Of a stretch of DNA of 64,000 bases, positions 52,943-62,861 are shown in pieces. The DNA comes from Mycobacteroides franklinii (lineage in GTDB: Bacteria > Actinomycetota > Actinomycetes > Mycobacteriales > Mycobacteriaceae): the NCBI RefSeq assembly GCF_002013895.1, contig NZ_MAFQ01000005.1, positions 186,001 to 250,000 on the forward strand, written 5' to 3'. The number at the start of each line of letters is the position of its first letter. Position 1 is the stretch's first letter. The notes beneath the pieces were generated by a model. The model worked only from the letters and a program-made list of their open reading frames with translations. It searched no databases and was not told where the DNA came from. The translations under genes were made by a program, and so were the position numbers.

Positions 52943-53842
52943 GTGTCCATGAATACCGTTGCGTTGGAGCTGGTGCCTCCGAACGTCGAGGGCGGCCTCG
53001 AGAGGGCAGCGGAAGAGCTGCGGAAGTTCCGCCAGTTCTCGGCGGAGTTCGGCATTGACGAGCGCATCGATCACGTCATGATCCCCTCGATGATCGTCGA
53101 AGACAGCGACCGGCCGCTGGAGATGAAGCCCAAGCTGGACGTCGTGGACTACTGGTCGATCATCCGGTCAGAGTTCCCCACCATGCGGGGGCTGTGCACG
53201 CAGGTCACGTCGTTCTCCGACGAGACGTCACTGCGCGGCCGGCTGACCGACCTGACCGGTGCCGGCATGGACGGCGTGATCTTCGTCGGGGTGCCACGCA
53301 CCATGAGTGACGGCGACGGCGAGGGCATTCCGCCGACCGACGCTCTCTCGAAGTTCGACGACATCGTCGAGAATCGCGGAGCCATTTTGATCCCTACCCG
53401 AGCCGGGGAGCAGGGACGATTCTCGTTCAAATGCGATAAGGGCGCTACCTTCGCCATGACGCAGCTGCTGTACTCCGATGCGGTAGTCGGCTTCTTGCAA
53501 GAGTTCACGCGGACATCTGATCACCGGCCGGAGGTCTTGCTGTCGTTCGGCTTCGTTCCGAAGCTGGAAACCAAGGTGGGGCTCATCGATTGGTTGATCC
53601 AAGACCCCGGCAACGAGGCCGTCGCCCGCGAACAGGACTTCGTGAAGTCGCTGGCCGGCTGTGAACCCGATGCCCGACGGCCGCAGCTCGTGGACCTCTA
53701 CAAACGAGTCATCGACGGCGTCGCCGAGCTCGGCTTCCCGTTGAGCGTGCACTTCGAAGCACCGTACGGACTTGCCCGGCCCGCCTTCGAGACGTTCGCG
53801 CAGATGCTCGGGTACTGGTCACCGGCGGCTGCCGCCTCCTGA
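52943..53842 (+). CDS. non-canonical methylenetetrahydrofolate reductase
   Basis: 299 residues from a GTG with GGAGG 7 nt upstream. It follows the actinobacterial MTHFR family represented by M. tuberculosis Rv2172c: MNTVALELVPPNVEGG, HVMIPSMIVEDSDRPLEMKP, GLCTQVTSFSDE, IFVGVPRTMSDGDG, GEQGRFSFKCDKGATFAMTQ, LLSFGFVPKLETKVGLIDWL. These enzymes make 5-methyl-THF without flavin and resemble MetF only weakly. Lying 100 bp after metE, it supplies MetE's methyl donor. Confidence 0.82.
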   Translation: MSMNTVALELVPPNVEGGLERAAEELRKFRQFSAEFGIDERIDHVMIPSMIVEDSDRPLEMKPKLDVVDYWSIIRSEFPTMRGLCTQVTSFSDETSLRGRLTDLTGAGMDGVIFVGVPRTMSDGDGEGIPPTDALSKFDDIVENRGAILIPTRAGEQGRFSFKCDKGATFAMTQLLYSDAVVGFLQEFTRTSDHRPEVLLSFGFVPKLETKVGLIDWLIQDPGNEAVAREQDFVKSLAGCEPDARRPQLVDLYKRVIDGVAELGFPLSVHFEAPYGLARPAFETFAQMLGYWSPAAAAS

Positions 53843-53903
53843 CGGAGGCGCGGTCGCTGGTAATTCCGTTGACCGCGCGGTGGGGCCGCTTGAGACTGAT
53901 CGC

Positions 53904-54434
53904 ATGGAACCCGTTGAATTGCAGACGGACCGGCTGGTGTTGCGAGCCGTCACCGCCGCCGACGAGACGGCGATTGTCGAAGCGTGCAATGACCCGGAGA
54001 TCGCGTACTACCTGCCGCTACCGGTGCCGTACACCGGCGATGACGCGAGGAATTTCATCGCCAAGTCGGCGCAGGACTGGGTTGACGGCAATCGATACGG
54101 TTTCGGGTTCTTTGTCGCGGAAACCGGCGAGTTGGTCGGCACCTGTTCCCTCATGTCGGTTACGCCCGGCGTACTGGAGGTCGGATATTGGTCCACCTCA
54201 AGGTACCGGTGTAAGGGGCTGACCGCCGAAGCGGTTCGGCGACTGTGCCAGTGGGGGTTTGAGGCACTGGGCGCCCATCGCATCGAGTGGTGGGCCGTCG
54301 TCGGCAACGAGGGTTCACGGGCGGTCGCCGAGGCGGCCGGTTTCGAGATGGAAGGGCTGTTGCGCCGCCGTTCGTATCGGCGAGAGGAACCTGCCGACTG
54401 GTGGGTGGGCGGGCTACTGCCGCCGCTCGAGTGA
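53904..54434 (+). CDS. GNAT family N-acetyltransferase (RimJ/RimL-like)
   Basis: 176 residues from the ATG that begins MEPVELQTDRLVLR. GNAT motifs: LETDRLVLRAVT-type start, LEVGYWSTSRYRCKGLTAEA with the acetyl-CoA loop, and WWAVVGNEGSRAVAEAAGFE. Transfers an acetyl group to an amine on a protein or small molecule. Starts 61 bp after the MTHFR gene. Confidence 0.85.
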   Translation: MEPVELQTDRLVLRAVTAADETAIVEACNDPEIAYYLPLPVPYTGDDARNFIAKSAQDWVDGNRYGFGFFVAETGELVGTCSLMSVTPGVLEVGYWSTSRYRCKGLTAEAVRRLCQWGFEALGAHRIEWWAVVGNEGSRAVAEAAGFEMEGLLRRRSYRREEPADWWVGGLLPPLE

Positions 54435-54522
54435 GGGGTGTTGACGCTAAGCGCGATGATAGCTAACCTTACGCTCGGTACACCGGGTCCGGCGCCTTCG
54501 TGCTCCGTCCGTCTAACACCCG

Positions 54523-55074
54523 GTGCGTTACGTGATCAACAGAGTTCCTCGGAACGAATCTCTTGTCTACCTTGGTATTTCAAACTGGGAGTATCAGTGC
54601 TGCGGCAGGACTCCCGAAATAGGTCAGTCCGTCGATTGGCAGGTACAAGCCGCTCCTGAGCAGAACGGCTACTTACTTGCGGCGGCATCCGCCGTCATCT
54701 GGGACAAAGATCGCGCGATCATCAGGTTCCCGTACGGTTGCGCCGGTTGGGATCCTCAGTTCGGTGATCCTGCTCAGAGGCTGGTAACCCTGTGGGCCAC
54801 ATGGCATGAGAGTACGAGCTGGCCTCGTCTGGTCGGTGTCGTGGAAGAAGTGTACGACGTGTCAGCCGTGACGTTCCTGGACGAGTCCGGCTGCGTGCGT
54901 TGTCGGCCGTCGTCATTCCAATACAGGTCAGTGGAACTCGCGACGCGGTGGCCGGAAGAATCCTGGTGCGGAGAACCGGGGCCTCGTGTCATCTCGGGGT
55001 GCGTAGTGGGGCTGCGCGTGATGTCGGTGACGGAGCCAACCGACAGTGACGCGCAGGCATCGCCTCAACCATGA
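54523..55074 (+). CDS. hypothetical protein (Cys-Cys-Gly start, possible DUF6578-like)
   Basis: 183 residues from a GTG start; a later GTG is possible. The segment YLGISNWEYQCCGRTPEIGQ resembles actinobacterial DUF6578-type proteins (WEMQCCG...), then VTLWATWHESTS, and VEEVYDVSAVTF. No catalytic motif, signal or membrane segment. The 5' flank is comparatively A/T-rich. Family assignment is weak. Confidence 0.5.
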   Translation: MRYVINRVPRNESLVYLGISNWEYQCCGRTPEIGQSVDWQVQAAPEQNGYLLAAASAVIWDKDRAIIRFPYGCAGWDPQFGDPAQRLVTLWATWHESTSWPRLVGVVEEVYDVSAVTFLDESGCVRCRPSSFQYRSVELATRWPEESWCGEPGPRVISGCVVGLRVMSVTEPTDSDAQASPQP

Positions 55075-55130
55075 CGAGTGTGCGGTTTGTGTCGAAAACC
55101 AGTGAGCTATCGACACGAACCGCACACTCG
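55075..55130. terminator. long bidirectional terminator hairpin
   Basis: Arms of 21 bp with one wobble: CGAGTGTGCGGTT at the left base pairs with AACCGCACACTCG at the right, continuing inward through GTGTCGA/TCGACAC. Loop of 14 nt. It separates the hypothetical gene and the convergent prpC gene. Confidence 0.85.
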
Positions 55131-55139
55131 CGGGCTGAT

Positions 55140-56267
55140 TCAGGAAGCCAGTGAGCGCTGCGGCTTCCCGGAGTAGTCGCTCAATGGACGGATCAGTGCG
55201 TTGGCCGCGGACTGTTCCATGATGTGGGCGGTCCATCCCGTGATCCGGCTCATCACGAAAATGGGTGTGAAGCTGGCGATGTCGAATCCCATGAGGTAGT
55301 AGGCCGGCCCGGTAGGGAAGTCCAGGTTAGGCTTGATACCGGTGGCCGCATTCATCTCGGCCTCCAGCACCTTGTAGATCTCCAACCATTTGCGGCCGTC
55401 GCGGACCCGAGCGACATCGGCGAGCGCGGCACGCATCGTGGGAACCCGGGAATCGCCGTTCTTGTACACCCGGTGACCGAAGCCCATGATCTTCTCTTTG
55501 CGAACACGCTTGCCCTGCAACCACTCCGAGGCCTTGGAGGCGTCGTCGATCTCGATCATGTCGTGCATTACGGCCTCGTTCGCGCCGCCGTGCAAGGAGC
55601 CCTTCAGCGCACCGATGGCCGCGGTGACCGCACTGTAGATATCCGACTGAGTCGAGGTGACCACCCGTGCGGCGAACGTCGATGCGTTGAAGCTGTGCTC
55701 GGCGTACAGGATCATGGACTGTTCGAACGCCGTGACGATGACCGGATCGGGCACCTCGCCGAAGCACATCCGTAAGAAGTTTGCCGAGTAGCCCAGATGG
55801 CTGTGTGGCTGAATCGGGTCCAGCCCGCGACGGCGGCGCATATCAGCCGCGACGATCGTCGGCAACACCGCGAACATGCGAAGCGACTTGGCGTAGTTGG
55901 CATCCGGTGAGCTGTCGTCCTCCGAAGGATCCTCGGCACCCAGGAAACTGATGGCGGTGCGCACGACGTCCATGGGGTGACAGGTCTCCGGCAGTTTGGA
56001 CAGCAGCGCCATCAGTGAGCGGTCCACGCGACGCTGCGCGCGTTCGCGTTGATTGAAGAGCGCGAGCTCGCCGTCACTCGGCAGCTCGCCATGCCACAGC
56101 AGGTAGGCGACCTGCTCGAAGCTGCAGTTGGCCGCGAGCTCCTGCACCGGATAACCCCGGTAGGTCAGCGAGTTTGTTTCCGGCACGACCTTGGAGATGG
56201 CGGTGGTGTCCACCACCACGCCGGCGAGTCCCTTGTGAATGGTTGAAGGAGTTGTCGCTGTGCTCAT
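55140..56267 (-). CDS. prpC: 2-methylcitrate synthase (citrate synthase family)
   Basis: 375 residues. Catalytic pieces: SLHGGANEAVM, GFGHRVYKNGDSR with His, and FPTGPAYYLMGFD with Asp. N-terminal KGLAGVVVDTTAISKVVPE is the methylcitrate-synthase start. Condenses propionyl-CoA with oxaloacetate. Last gene of prpDBC: its ATG overlaps the prpB stop. Confidence 0.93.
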   Translation of the reverse strand: MSTATTPSTIHKGLAGVVVDTTAISKVVPETNSLTYRGYPVQELAANCSFEQVAYLLWHGELPSDGELALFNQRERAQRRVDRSLMALLSKLPETCHPMDVVRTAISFLGAEDPSEDDSSPDANYAKSLRMFAVLPTIVAADMRRRRGLDPIQPHSHLGYSANFLRMCFGEVPDPVIVTAFEQSMILYAEHSFNASTFAARVVTSTQSDIYSAVTAAIGALKGSLHGGANEAVMHDMIEIDDASKASEWLQGKRVRKEKIMGFGHRVYKNGDSRVPTMRAALADVARVRDGRKWLEIYKVLEAEMNAATGIKPNLDFPTGPAYYLMGFDIASFTPIFVMSRITGWTAHIMEQSAANALIRPLSDYSGKPQRSLAS

Positions 56268-57181
56268 TTAGACTCTCCATTGAGACTGAAGTTGAAGATC
56301 TCGGTGTCGAACTGGTTGTATTCGGAGTACCGGAGCAGCTCGTAGAGACGACTGCGGTGCTGCATCTGGTCCAGCAGCCCCGACTGTGTTCCGGCCGTAT
56401 CGATTTCACGCAGCCCCTGCTCGACCGCGAACATCGCCAGGCGCAGGGTCGTGACCGGATAGATGACGACGTTGTATCCGACCTCACGTAGTTGCCCGGT
56501 CGTCACGAGGTCGGACTTCCCGAACTCGGTCATGTTGGCGAGCAGCGGAACATCCACCGCGGCACGGAACTTCTCGAACTCGTCGATAGTGCTAAGTGCC
56601 TCGGTGAAGATGAGATCTGCGCCCGCGTCGGCGTAGGCCTTGGCGCGGTCGATGGCCGCGGGCAACCCCTCGATGCCCGCGGCATCGGTGCGGGCGCAGA
56701 TCACGAAATCGGGGTCGCGCCGGGCCGAAACCGCCGCGCGCAGCCGCCGCACCATCTCGGCGGTCTCCACGACTGCCTTACCGTCAAGATGCCCGCAGCG
56801 CTTCGGATTTACCTGATCCTCGAAGTGGCATCCGGACAGTCCGGCATCTTCGAGGACGGTCACCGTGCGGGCCGCGCTCATCGGCTCGCCGAAGCCGGTG
56901 TCGGCGTCGATGAGTGTGGGCAGATCGCTGACCGTGGCGATTTGACGGCCGCGGGCCGACACTTCGGTGAGCGTCGTCAGACCGATATCGGGAAGCCCGA
57001 GGTCGGCGGAGAGTACCGCTCCCGAGACGTAGATACCCTCGAAGCCGATCTCTTGAATCAGCTTGGCCACCAACGGTGAGAAGGCGCCGGGGAAGCGAAG
57101 CAGCTCACCGGAGGACAAGCCCGCCCGGAACGCGGCACGCTTGGTGGCCGCGTCCGTGGCGGAGGCAAGAAGTGAACTCAC
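56264..57181 (-). CDS. prpB: 2-methylisocitrate lyase
   Basis: 305 residues of the PEP mutase/isocitrate lyase superfamily: [32 protein letters not shown] with the Mg-binding Asp, [19 protein letters not shown] with catalytic Cys in KRCGH, and CARTDA. Splits methylisocitrate into pyruvate and succinate. ATGA overlaps on both sides. Confidence 0.95.
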   Translation of the reverse strand: MSSLLASATDAATKRAAFRAGLSSGELLRFPGAFSPLVAKLIQEIGFEGIYVSGAVLSADLGLPDIGLTTLTEVSARGRQIATVSDLPTLIDADTGFGEPMSAARTVTVLEDAGLSGCHFEDQVNPKRCGHLDGKAVVETAEMVRRLRAAVSARRDPDFVICARTDAAGIEGLPAAIDRAKAYADAGADLIFTEALSTIDEFEKFRAAVDVPLLANMTEFGKSDLVTTGQLREVGYNVVIYPVTTLRLAMFAVEQGLREIDTAGTQSGLLDQMQHRSRLYELLRYSEYNQFDTEIFNFSLNGESK

Positions 57182-58683
57182 TGGAAAATCCCGTCCGGGG
57201 TCGTCGGTGCCTTGTCCAGAACCACGGCGTCCACCAGTGGGTTGAGCTCGCTGAGCGATCCGGGCTTGAGATTGGCCAGCCCCTGTGCCGCCGACAGGAA
57301 TCGCTCCTGCTCTTGCGGCTCGATGACGCCGTCGGAGAGCACCGTGAACTTGTTGATGTAGTTGTCGCGGGCAAAGGGACGGGCCCCCAGCGGGTGCGCG
57401 TCGGCGATCGCCAGTTCGTCGGTGATCACCTCACCGTTCTTGAGGGTGACGACGGCCTTACAGCCGAACGCCTTCTCGTCGGGGTTGCTCGAGTGGTAGC
57501 GCCGGGTCCACTCGGGGTCTTCGACCGTGCTGATCTTGTTCCACAGCTCGATGGTCTCGGGACGGTGCGCGCGTTCCGGGGCATACGAACGCTCGTGGTG
57601 CCAGGTGCCGTCCTCCAGCGCGACGGCGAAGATGTACATCACCGAGTGATCGAGTGTCTCGCGTGAGGCGTCGGGATCGAACTTCTGCGGGTCACCCGAG
57701 CCGGTACCGATCACCACGTGGGTGTGGTGGCTGGTGTGCAGCACGATGGTCGCGATCTGCGACAGGTCGCCGATGCGGTCACGGAGCCTGCGGGCCAAGT
57801 CGATGGGTGCCTGGCTCTGGTACTCGGCGGAGTGTTCCTTGGTGTAGCTGTCCAGGATGGCGCGCTTCTCCTCGCCGGGACCGGGCAGCGGCACCTCGTA
57901 GACCTTCTTGGGACCACCGAGTAGCCAGGCGATGACGCCGTCCTCGCCTTCCCAGATGGGGGAGGGCGCACCCTCGCCGCGCATCGCGCGGTCGACGGCT
58001 TCGATTGCGACCTTGCCGGCCCATGCCGGGGCGTATGCCTTCCAGCTGGAGATGAGCCCCTTGCGGGACTGCCGGGTCGCGGTGGTGAGATGCAGCGCCT
58101 GCCCGATGGCCTGGTAGATCGTCTCGGTGTCGAGCTTCAGCATGGTGCCCAAACCGGCGGCCGCGGAGGGGCCCAGGTGTGCGACGTGGTCAATCTTGTG
58201 TTCATGCAGGCAGATTCCGCGGGTCAAGTTGATCTGCGTCTCGTAGGCCGTGGCCAGGCCGCGAATCAGGTCGTTGCCGCCGATGCCGAGCTGCTGCGCG
58301 ACGGCCACCAGTGGGGGAATGTTGTCGCCGGGGTGGGAGTAGTCGGCGGCCAGGAAGGTGTCGTGGAAGTCGAGCTCACGCACCGCGACGCCGTTGGCCC
58401 AGGCGGCCCACTCTGCGGAATACCCACCACCAATGCCGAAGACGTTGGCGCCGGTCGATACCGCATGTGCCTGAGCCTGGCGGCGCGCCACGGTAACGGG
58501 ACGACGGATGACGGAGGCGGCGCTGACGGCGGCGTTGTCGATGACCCGGTTGATCACCATGGCCTCGGTATCAGCGGAGACGGCGACGGGGTCGGCTGCG
58601 ACCTCGGCGATCTTCCAGGCGAGGTGTTGGTCGCGGGGGAATTCGTCGGCGCTGCGGCGGGTGCGTACGGAGTGAACGTGCAT
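57178..58683 (-). CDS. prpD: 2-methylcitrate dehydratase
   Basis: 501 residues from the ATG that begins [17 protein letters not shown]; an upstream ATG would add six. MmgE/PrpD family: [71 protein letters not shown]. Dehydrates 2-methylcitrate. First gene of the operon, divergent from prpR. Confidence 0.95.
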   Translation of the reverse strand: MHVHSVRTRRSADEFPRDQHLAWKIAEVAADPVAVSADTEAMVINRVIDNAAVSAASVIRRPVTVARRQAQAHAVSTGANVFGIGGGYSAEWAAWANGVAVRELDFHDTFLAADYSHPGDNIPPLVAVAQQLGIGGNDLIRGLATAYETQINLTRGICLHEHKIDHVAHLGPSAAAGLGTMLKLDTETIYQAIGQALHLTTATRQSRKGLISSWKAYAPAWAGKVAIEAVDRAMRGEGAPSPIWEGEDGVIAWLLGGPKKVYEVPLPGPGEEKRAILDSYTKEHSAEYQSQAPIDLARRLRDRIGDLSQIATIVLHTSHHTHVVIGTGSGDPQKFDPDASRETLDHSVMYIFAVALEDGTWHHERSYAPERAHRPETIELWNKISTVEDPEWTRRYHSSNPDEKAFGCKAVVTLKNGEVITDELAIADAHPLGARPFARDNYINKFTVLSDGVIEPQEQERFLSAAQGLANLKPGSLSELNPLVDAVVLDKAPTTPDGIFQ

Positions 58684-58751
58684 GATCCGCACATTACGCA
58701 CGGTTTTGAATGATCAAAAGACCATGTAAATGCGTATTTCTGTATCCTTAG

Positions 58752-58777
58752 TTCGCACATCTTGCAAACATTGCGAA
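58752..58777. promoter_or_regulatory. PrpR-like binding motifs between prpD and prpR
   Basis: TTGCAAA (58762) and TTGCGAA (58771) are in tandem, 9 bp apart, with the inverted relative TTCGCA at 58752. The published mycobacterial PrpR motif centres on TTTGCAAA. Location in the divergent promoter fits PrpR control of both sides. Confidence 0.5.
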
Positions 58778-58801
58778 TGTGTGTGGAGTTATCCTGGCGC
58801 T

Positions 58802-60223
58802 ATGTCCAGACCGTTCGCCGGAGTGCGGTTGCGGAGGTTGCGCGAGGAGCGTGGCCTGACGCAAGCGGCGCTCGCACGTGTCCTGGACCTCTCGACGAGC
58901 TACGTCAATCAGCTGGAGAACGACGCCCGCCCGGTGACGGTTGCGGTTCTGCTGCGGCTGACCGAGCGCTTCGATCTGTCGCCGCACTATTTCTCGCCGG
59001 ACTCCGATGCCCGGCTCGTGGCGGATCTTGGCGAGATATTCACCGAGGCGGCGGTCGGTGAGGTCAGCGACCTGCAGCTCGAAGAGCTGGTGGCGCGCAT
59101 GCCGTCGGTGGGGCAGACCCTGGTCGGCATGCACCGCAGGCTGCGGGATGCCACTGCGGAGCTGGAGAGCTATCGGGCCACCGAGAATGCCGCAACAATC
59201 GGCGACTCGATACGGGAGCCTATGCGCCCCATGCCCTTTGAAGAGGTACGCGACTTCTTCTATGACCACAAGAACTATCTGGGCGAACTCGATACCGCCG
59301 CGGAAGACCTATTCGAGCACTACGGGCTGCATATCGGCGGGCTCGATATCCAGCTGGCGACGGTCTTGAAACAAGATCACAGCATCGCCGTCGCGGTTGA
59401 TAAGGGTGGGGCGCTGTCGGATTCGTCGAAACGTCGATTCGATGGGGACGCCGGGGTGTTGCGCATCGCGCATTGGCTTACGCCCGGCCAGCGTGCGTTC
59501 CAAATGGCTACGCAGCTCGCATTGCTGACCCAGACCGAGGCCATGGCGGCGATCCTCTCGGGTGCCGAGCAGCTGAGTCCCGAGGCCATCGGCGTGGCCC
59601 GCATCGGGCTGGCCAACTACTTCGCCGGTGCATTTCTGTTGCCGTACAAGCAATTCCATCATTCTGCCGAGGCCAGCCGGTATGACGTCGACATTCTGGC
59701 CCGGCAGTTCGAGGTCGGGCACGAGACGGTGTGCCACCGGCTGTCCACCCTGCAACGTCCCTCCATGCGGGGGGTCCCGTTCATCCTGGTGCGCACCGAT
59801 CGCGCCGGGAACATTTCGAAACGTCAATCCGCCACGGCATTTCACTTCTCCAGGGTGGGCGGAAACTGCCCACTGTGGGTGGTGCACGAAGCGTTCTCGA
59901 GTCCTGGGCAGTTTGTCACCCAGGTGGCCGAGATGCCCGATGGCCGTACCTACTTCTGGGTCGCGCGCACGAGCAGTACCTCCACGGGCGGGTTCCTCAG
60001 CACCCCAAAATCATTCGCGATCGGTTTGGGTTGCGATATCGCCCACGCACATCGGCTGGTCTACTCGACGGGAATCGCGATCGACGACCCGTCGACCGCG
60101 GTACCGATCGGCCCGGGCTGCAAGGTGTGTGTGCGTGAATCGTGTGCCCAGCGAGCCTTTCCCTACATCGGTCGCAGTGTTCACGTCGACGAGGACGCCA
60201 GCAGCCGCCTGCCTTACACCTGA
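58802..60223 (+). CDS. prpR: PrpR: XRE-type regulator of propionate metabolism
   Basis: 473 residues from the ATG that begins MSRPFAGVRLRRLREERG. N-terminal Xre HTH (RGLTQAALARVLDLSTSYVN, QLENDARPV), then a central IrrE-like (DUF955) domain with degenerate metal site (LANYFAGAFLLPYKQFHHSA), then a C-terminal domain with Cys pair CKVCVRESCAQR and a further conserved Cys in LGCDIAH. In M. tuberculosis PrpR these cysteines hold a 4Fe-4S cluster and the protein senses acyl-CoA. Activates prpDBC. Confidence 0.92.
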   Translation: MSRPFAGVRLRRLREERGLTQAALARVLDLSTSYVNQLENDARPVTVAVLLRLTERFDLSPHYFSPDSDARLVADLGEIFTEAAVGEVSDLQLEELVARMPSVGQTLVGMHRRLRDATAELESYRATENAATIGDSIREPMRPMPFEEVRDFFYDHKNYLGELDTAAEDLFEHYGLHIGGLDIQLATVLKQDHSIAVAVDKGGALSDSSKRRFDGDAGVLRIAHWLTPGQRAFQMATQLALLTQTEAMAAILSGAEQLSPEAIGVARIGLANYFAGAFLLPYKQFHHSAEASRYDVDILARQFEVGHETVCHRLSTLQRPSMRGVPFILVRTDRAGNISKRQSATAFHFSRVGGNCPLWVVHEAFSSPGQFVTQVAEMPDGRTYFWVARTSSTSTGGFLSTPKSFAIGLGCDIAHAHRLVYSTGIAIDDPSTAVPIGPGCKVCVRESCAQRAFPYIGRSVHVDEDASSRLPYT

Positions 60224-61425
60224 TGGGTGTGCCGCAAGATCGTCGGCGCGGCAACGATCAACGCGACCAGCTGGATGACGCCGACGACGGCGACGAGCAT
60301 GGGGATCGATACGCCGTACAGGTAGCCGGTCAGCGCACCACCGATGGCGGTCGCCGTGCCGAGCACGGCCGCGTACACGCCGTATGCGGTGGCGCGTCGC
60401 GGAGCCGGTACCAGATCGGCGACCACCGCACGCAGGGTCGATTCCTGGATACCCACGGCCGCGCCCCACAGCAGTGCACCCAGGACTATGCCCAGTGGGG
60501 AATCGGTGAATGCCAACATCGGCACGGCTGCTCCGACAAGGGGAAGAGCCACGAGCGATTTCGGTCCGACACGGTCGTACGCCCATCCGGATATCAGGGC
60601 GGCGATCGCATCGGCGGCCATGGCAGCGGCGTACACAATCGGTACCGCCGCCACCGACAGGACCCCACGCTCCACCATGTGGAAGGACAACACCCCGAAG
60701 GTCGCGAACCCGATCATGGTGATCGCGGTGAAACCGGCATACAGCCAAAAGGGAAGTGGGAGCGCAAGCTTTCGGGCCGGGGTGGTTGCGCCGTCGGTGT
60801 GGCCAGCGTCTTCGTATCGCTCGGGGTGCGGTACCCGTCGGCGCAGCCAGAACAGCAGGACAAGTGTCGCGACTCCGGGGATGGCCAACACGGCGAACGT
60901 GGGCAGATAGTTCACGTGGGTGAGAGCGAGCATGCCCGCGACGAGGAGCGGGCCGGTGATGGCGCCCACCTGGTCCATGGCCTCATGTACCGCGAATCCC
61001 TTGCCGCGGCCGGTAACTGAGGTGGCATGTGACAGCAAGGTGTCCTTGGCCGGGCTGCGTACCGCCTTGCCGACACGTTCGGCGATCACCAATGTGGCGG
61101 TCACCCACAGCACGCTGGACACACCGAGGAACGGCACGGTGATCACTGTCAGTGCATAACCGGCGATGGTCCACGTCCAGAACATCCGGGTGCGGTCGGT
61201 GAGCGGACCCGACACCAGACGCAGTGCGAGTGCCGCTGCCTCCCCGATTCCGGTCACCACGCCGACGACGAGCGCGCTAGCCCCGAGCGATGCCAAGAGT
61301 GGTCCGGTGATGGAGCGCGCGCCCTCATAGACGATATCGGCGAGCATGCTGATGACGCCGAAGGTGGTGACGAATCGCCAAGCTGAAAAACGTTGTGGCA
61401 CAGCCGGTGAATTTAGCCGATCCAT
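60214..61425 (-). CDS. MFS transporter
   Basis: 403 residues with about 12 membrane helices (FVTTFGVISMLADIVYEGAR; ALVVGVVTGIGEAAALALRL; VATLVLLFWLRRR; LPFWLYAGFTAITMIGFAT; LGIVLGALLWGAAVG). Loop motif SGPLTDRTRMFW is the MFS motif A. Substrate unknown; possibly drug or metabolite efflux. Start ATG lies inside the end of the hydrolase gene (13-bp overlap). Ends overlapping prpR by 10 bp. Confidence 0.87.
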   Translation of the reverse strand: MDRLNSPAVPQRFSAWRFVTTFGVISMLADIVYEGARSITGPLLASLGASALVVGVVTGIGEAAALALRLVSGPLTDRTRMFWTWTIAGYALTVITVPFLGVSSVLWVTATLVIAERVGKAVRSPAKDTLLSHATSVTGRGKGFAVHEAMDQVGAITGPLLVAGMLALTHVNYLPTFAVLAIPGVATLVLLFWLRRRVPHPERYEDAGHTDGATTPARKLALPLPFWLYAGFTAITMIGFATFGVLSFHMVERGVLSVAAVPIVYAAAMAADAIAALISGWAYDRVGPKSLVALPLVGAAVPMLAFTDSPLGIVLGALLWGAAVGIQESTLRAVVADLVPAPRRATAYGVYAAVLGTATAIGGALTGYLYGVSIPMLVAVVGVIQLVALIVAAPTILRHTHQV

Positions 61426-62141
61426 TGCTTGACCTGCTCGGCGATCCAGGCCCCGTCGTCGAGGGGAATGTCGTGACCGGCGCTGGGATGCGTCGCGATG
61501 GGGGCGCCGTGCGTGTCGGCGATGGTGCGTGATGCGGCGGAGCTGACGATCCGGTCGTGTGTGGAGGTCAGCACCAGCAGCGGGGTGTCGATGTGCGTGG
61601 GCATCGAGAAGGTGATGGCGGCCCAAATCTGACGGGCGATGCTGGCGCTCGACGGACGCTGGGTCTGTAAGTAGCCCGCCCAGCGTCGGGAGAGTACGTC
61701 GAGATCGAGATCGGGATTGTTGGCCGACTGTGCCAGGATCGCGCGCTCACGTGGCGCGTCGGCACGGAATCGTCCGAGCAGCAGGTTGGGTATCGATGAC
61801 GGCAGGAATCGCTGCCACACCGGCGTCGAGGCGGTGCTCGAATTGATGATGACGGCGCGCTCGAAATCCTCTGGGTAGCGAGAACACCAATCGAGTCCGA
61901 TCATGCCGCCGAGGGATATGGCGAGTAGTGACCACTTTTCGTCGCGGCGGTCGAGGCGTGAGCGGATGTCGTCCGTGATCGCCGAGATAGATGTCGGAGA
62001 GATGCGGTTGAACTCGGTACCGAATCCGGGCGCGTCGAGACATTCCACCGGTATCCCAAGGGATTCGGCGAAAATCTGAGGGAATTGTTCCCAGTGGCGC
62101 TTCTCGCGGCTCAGGCCGCGCAGCAGCAGCCACCGTGTCAT
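61413..62141 (-). CDS. alpha/beta hydrolase (BioH-like)
   Basis: 242 residues. Nucleophile motif LLAISLGGMIGLDWC, acidic residue in VLTSTHDRIVSS, catalytic His in HPSAGHDIPLDDG. The small size and ISLGG resemble BioH or carboxylesterases. The start overlaps the methyltransferase stop by 4 bp (ATGA), and it overlaps the MFS start: one operon 62815 to 60214. Confidence 0.85.
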   Translation of the reverse strand: MTRWLLLRGLSREKRHWEQFPQIFAESLGIPVECLDAPGFGTEFNRISPTSISAITDDIRSRLDRRDEKWSLLAISLGGMIGLDWCSRYPEDFERAVIINSSTASTPVWQRFLPSSIPNLLLGRFRADAPRERAILAQSANNPDLDLDVLSRRWAGYLQTQRPSSASIARQIWAAITFSMPTHIDTPLLVLTSTHDRIVSSAASRTIADTHGAPIATHPSAGHDIPLDDGAWIAEQVKQWIG

Positions 62142-62815
62142 CGCTTGATGCCCACAGTGAGGCGGTCGAACTCCACGAAGGGAAGGGTGAAGGGATGATG
62201 TACTGGTCGCTGCACGGCGACCTCGAACCCCGCGTCTTCGAACATCTGGCGCATCTCGGCCTTGGACGGCACGCTCGCGGGCACGCGGTCACCGAATACC
62301 CGGCGCAGGATGGGCGCCGACGTGCGGTCCGGTGTGAACGTCGTGATCGCCGTGAACCCGCCGGGGGCCAGCACGCGATGGAACTCGGCGAGTGCGGCGG
62401 GCTGGTCAAAGAAATGGAAGGCCGACGTCGAGACCACGGCGTCCAGCGAGCCGTCGTCGAAAGGCAGCTTCTCGGCCGGCGCGAATTGCCAGTCGACCAG
62501 CGACGAACGCACTTTTGCCTGGGCGAGCATCCCTGCAGACATGTCGACCCCGTGCACCTGCTCGGGTTCGAGTTCCTGTTGAATCCGCGTCGCCAGAATG
62601 CCGGTACCGCAAGCGATATCCACAATCCGCTGGGATTGGTGCTGACGCAGCTGGGCAATCATCTCGTCCTGCGCGGGGCGATACACCCATTGTTGTAGCG
62701 GCGCCCAGTCGTACGCTCTGGCGGCGCGACCCCAGAACCGCGTCACCTGGTCGTTGAAGGCGCGCCGTGGGACGGGGGATGGGCCGTTCGAGTGAAGGCC
62801 ATCAGCAGTCGTCAT
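62138..62815 (-). CDS. SAM-dependent methyltransferase (UbiE/Methyltransf_11-like)
   Basis: 225 residues from MTTADGLHSN. Class I motif RIVDIACGTGILATRIQQE, acidic second motif VHGVDMSAGMLAQAK, then FDDGSLDAVVSTSAFHFFD. Methylates a small molecule; identity unknown. First gene of the operon with the hydrolase and the MFS transporter, which together could make and export a modified compound. In-frame upstream starts exist but lack support. Confidence 0.85.
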   Translation of the reverse strand: MTTADGLHSNGPSPVPRRAFNDQVTRFWGRAARAYDWAPLQQWVYRPAQDEMIAQLRQHQSQRIVDIACGTGILATRIQQELEPEQVHGVDMSAGMLAQAKVRSSLVDWQFAPAEKLPFDDGSLDAVVSTSAFHFFDQPAALAEFHRVLAPGGFTAITTFTPDRTSAPILRRVFGDRVPASVPSKAEMRQMFEDAGFEVAVQRPVHHPFTLPFVEFDRLTVGIKR

Positions 62816-62861
62816 GGGCACAAGGTACGCCAGCAACATGGGGGTCGCCAGGTGGGTGCAT

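Noticed and set aside
54440..54600. A/T-richer patch as a sign of a mobile element or insertion
   Set aside because: No terminal repeats, integrase or transposase nearby; only the base mix is mildly different.
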